From NCBI RefSeq assembly GCF_023101765.2, contig NC_064224.1, positions 6,590,103 to 6,654,102 on the forward strand: a stretch of DNA of 64,000 bases. The letters run 5' to 3'. Position 1 is the stretch's first letter. Every line of letters starts with the position of its first letter. Below are positions 63,598-64,000 of this stretch, piece after piece. The position numbers and the translations under genes are program-made. Under the pieces are notes generated by a model, which searched no databases, was not told the origin of the DNA, and saw only the letters and a list, made by a program, of their open reading frames with translations. Source of the stretch: Spodoptera frugiperda. Taxonomy: Eukaryota; Arthropoda; Insecta; Lepidoptera; Noctuidae.

Positions 63598-63865
63598 TGT
63601 GGCCCGGTGGTTTAAGGCCGCGTTTCTACCGACGCGGAGCGGGGCGGAGAGGAGTTTAGAGGTGCACGAATTGACCAATCACTATGCTCGAAATCTCTGC
63701 TCCGCTTCAATGGAACAGCATGATTGGTCAATTCGTGCACCGCTAAGCTCCTCTTCGCGCCGCTCCGCGTCAGTGGAAACGCGCCCTAAAACGCCCGCTT
63801 CTCATACATGAGAGTGTGGGTTCGAAACCTATCAACAACAAAAACCAATGTGACTTTTTCCGAGC
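63598..63865 (+). mobile_element. Second SINE family, head split by a MITE
   Basis: GTGTGGCCCGGTGGTTTAA, then after the inserted MITE TAAAACGCCCGCTTCTCATA, GGGTTCGAAACCTATCAACA (B box) and ATGTGACTTTTTCCGAG. The rest of the body is missing. Confidence 0.83.
63616..63786 (+). mobile_element. Harbinger-like MITE nested in the SINE
   Basis: 171 bp with terminal inverted repeats GGCCGCGTTTC / GAAACGCGCCC, long inner inverted repeats (CGACGCGGAGCGG, GTGCACGAATTGACCAATCA) and the 3-bp duplication TAA (63613-63615, 63787-63789). A TAA/TWA duplication is usual for PIF/Harbinger; the class is inferred from that. Confidence 0.75.
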
Positions 63866-64000
63866 AAGAACAATCCAGGGGGGGGGGGGCAAACAGGAGA
63901 GATTGCCGAAATGTAGAGCCTTACACAAAAATAGTTGGAACATAATTTATCTCTATTGACATGATTAAAATTTCACGTCATATTAGATAATAAAAAATTG

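Noticed and set aside
1..64000. Bacterial-type signals (operons, Shine-Dalgarno sites, rho-independent terminators)
   Set aside because: The window is animal nuclear DNA with spliced genes; stem plus T-run matches here are MITE hairpins or Pol III terminators.

Overview
The window looks like nuclear DNA of a moth or butterfly, plausibly a noctuoid. The reasons are AT-rich sequence, short coding exons in a long repeat-filled gene, and dense mobile elements of kinds typical of Lepidoptera: R1-clade non-LTR retrotransposon 3' ends, tRNA-derived SINEs, small Helitrons with CTAG ends, and TTAA-flanked piggyBac-like elements. The species call is inference. Nothing bacterial is present.

The one protein gene I can build is on the + strand at 38362-59142. 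Fifteen coding exons, all with GT-AG introns and matching phases, encode a 931-residue atypical soluble guanylyl cyclase: the insect Gyc88E / Manduca beta-3 type. It has an N-terminal H-NOX heme domain, an HNOBA/PAS and coiled-coil linker, and a complete cyclase domain. A long low-complexity tail then becomes histidine-rich and ends in Cys-His-Leu-Ile, a possible prenylation box. The first coding exon begins with a splice acceptor eight bases before the ATG, so at least one 5' UTR exon lies upstream, perhaps outside the window.

Positions 1-38,300 contain no gene I can support and are mostly a mosaic of repeats: some twenty copies of one LINE 3' tail, several SINE families, many inverted-repeat (MITE-like) elements, small Helitrons, and two copies of an unusual foldback element at 10.39-11.45 kb and 31.33-32.22 kb. 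Those two copies carry a hairpin whose stem differs by compensatory changes. A 5'-truncated LINE at 21.3-22.4 kb has landed inside an older copy of its own tail.

Introns 1 and 2 of the cyclase gene hold three tRNA genes: Ile-AAT on +, and Ala-CGC and Ala-AGC on -. Intron 2 also holds a compact 1.7-kb LTR element with identical LTRs, a tRNA-Lys-type primer site, a decayed gag with 57-bp tandem repeats, and no pol. The other introns hold SINEs, LINE tails and MITEs.

Bases 59143 to about 60.9 kb are repeat-poor and AT-rich and are probably the cyclase 3' UTR. From 61 to 64 kb come a CCAAT-rich MITE, a 1.7-kb Helitron containing a piggyBac-like MITE and a 149-bp tandem duplication, and a Harbinger-like MITE nested in a SINE.
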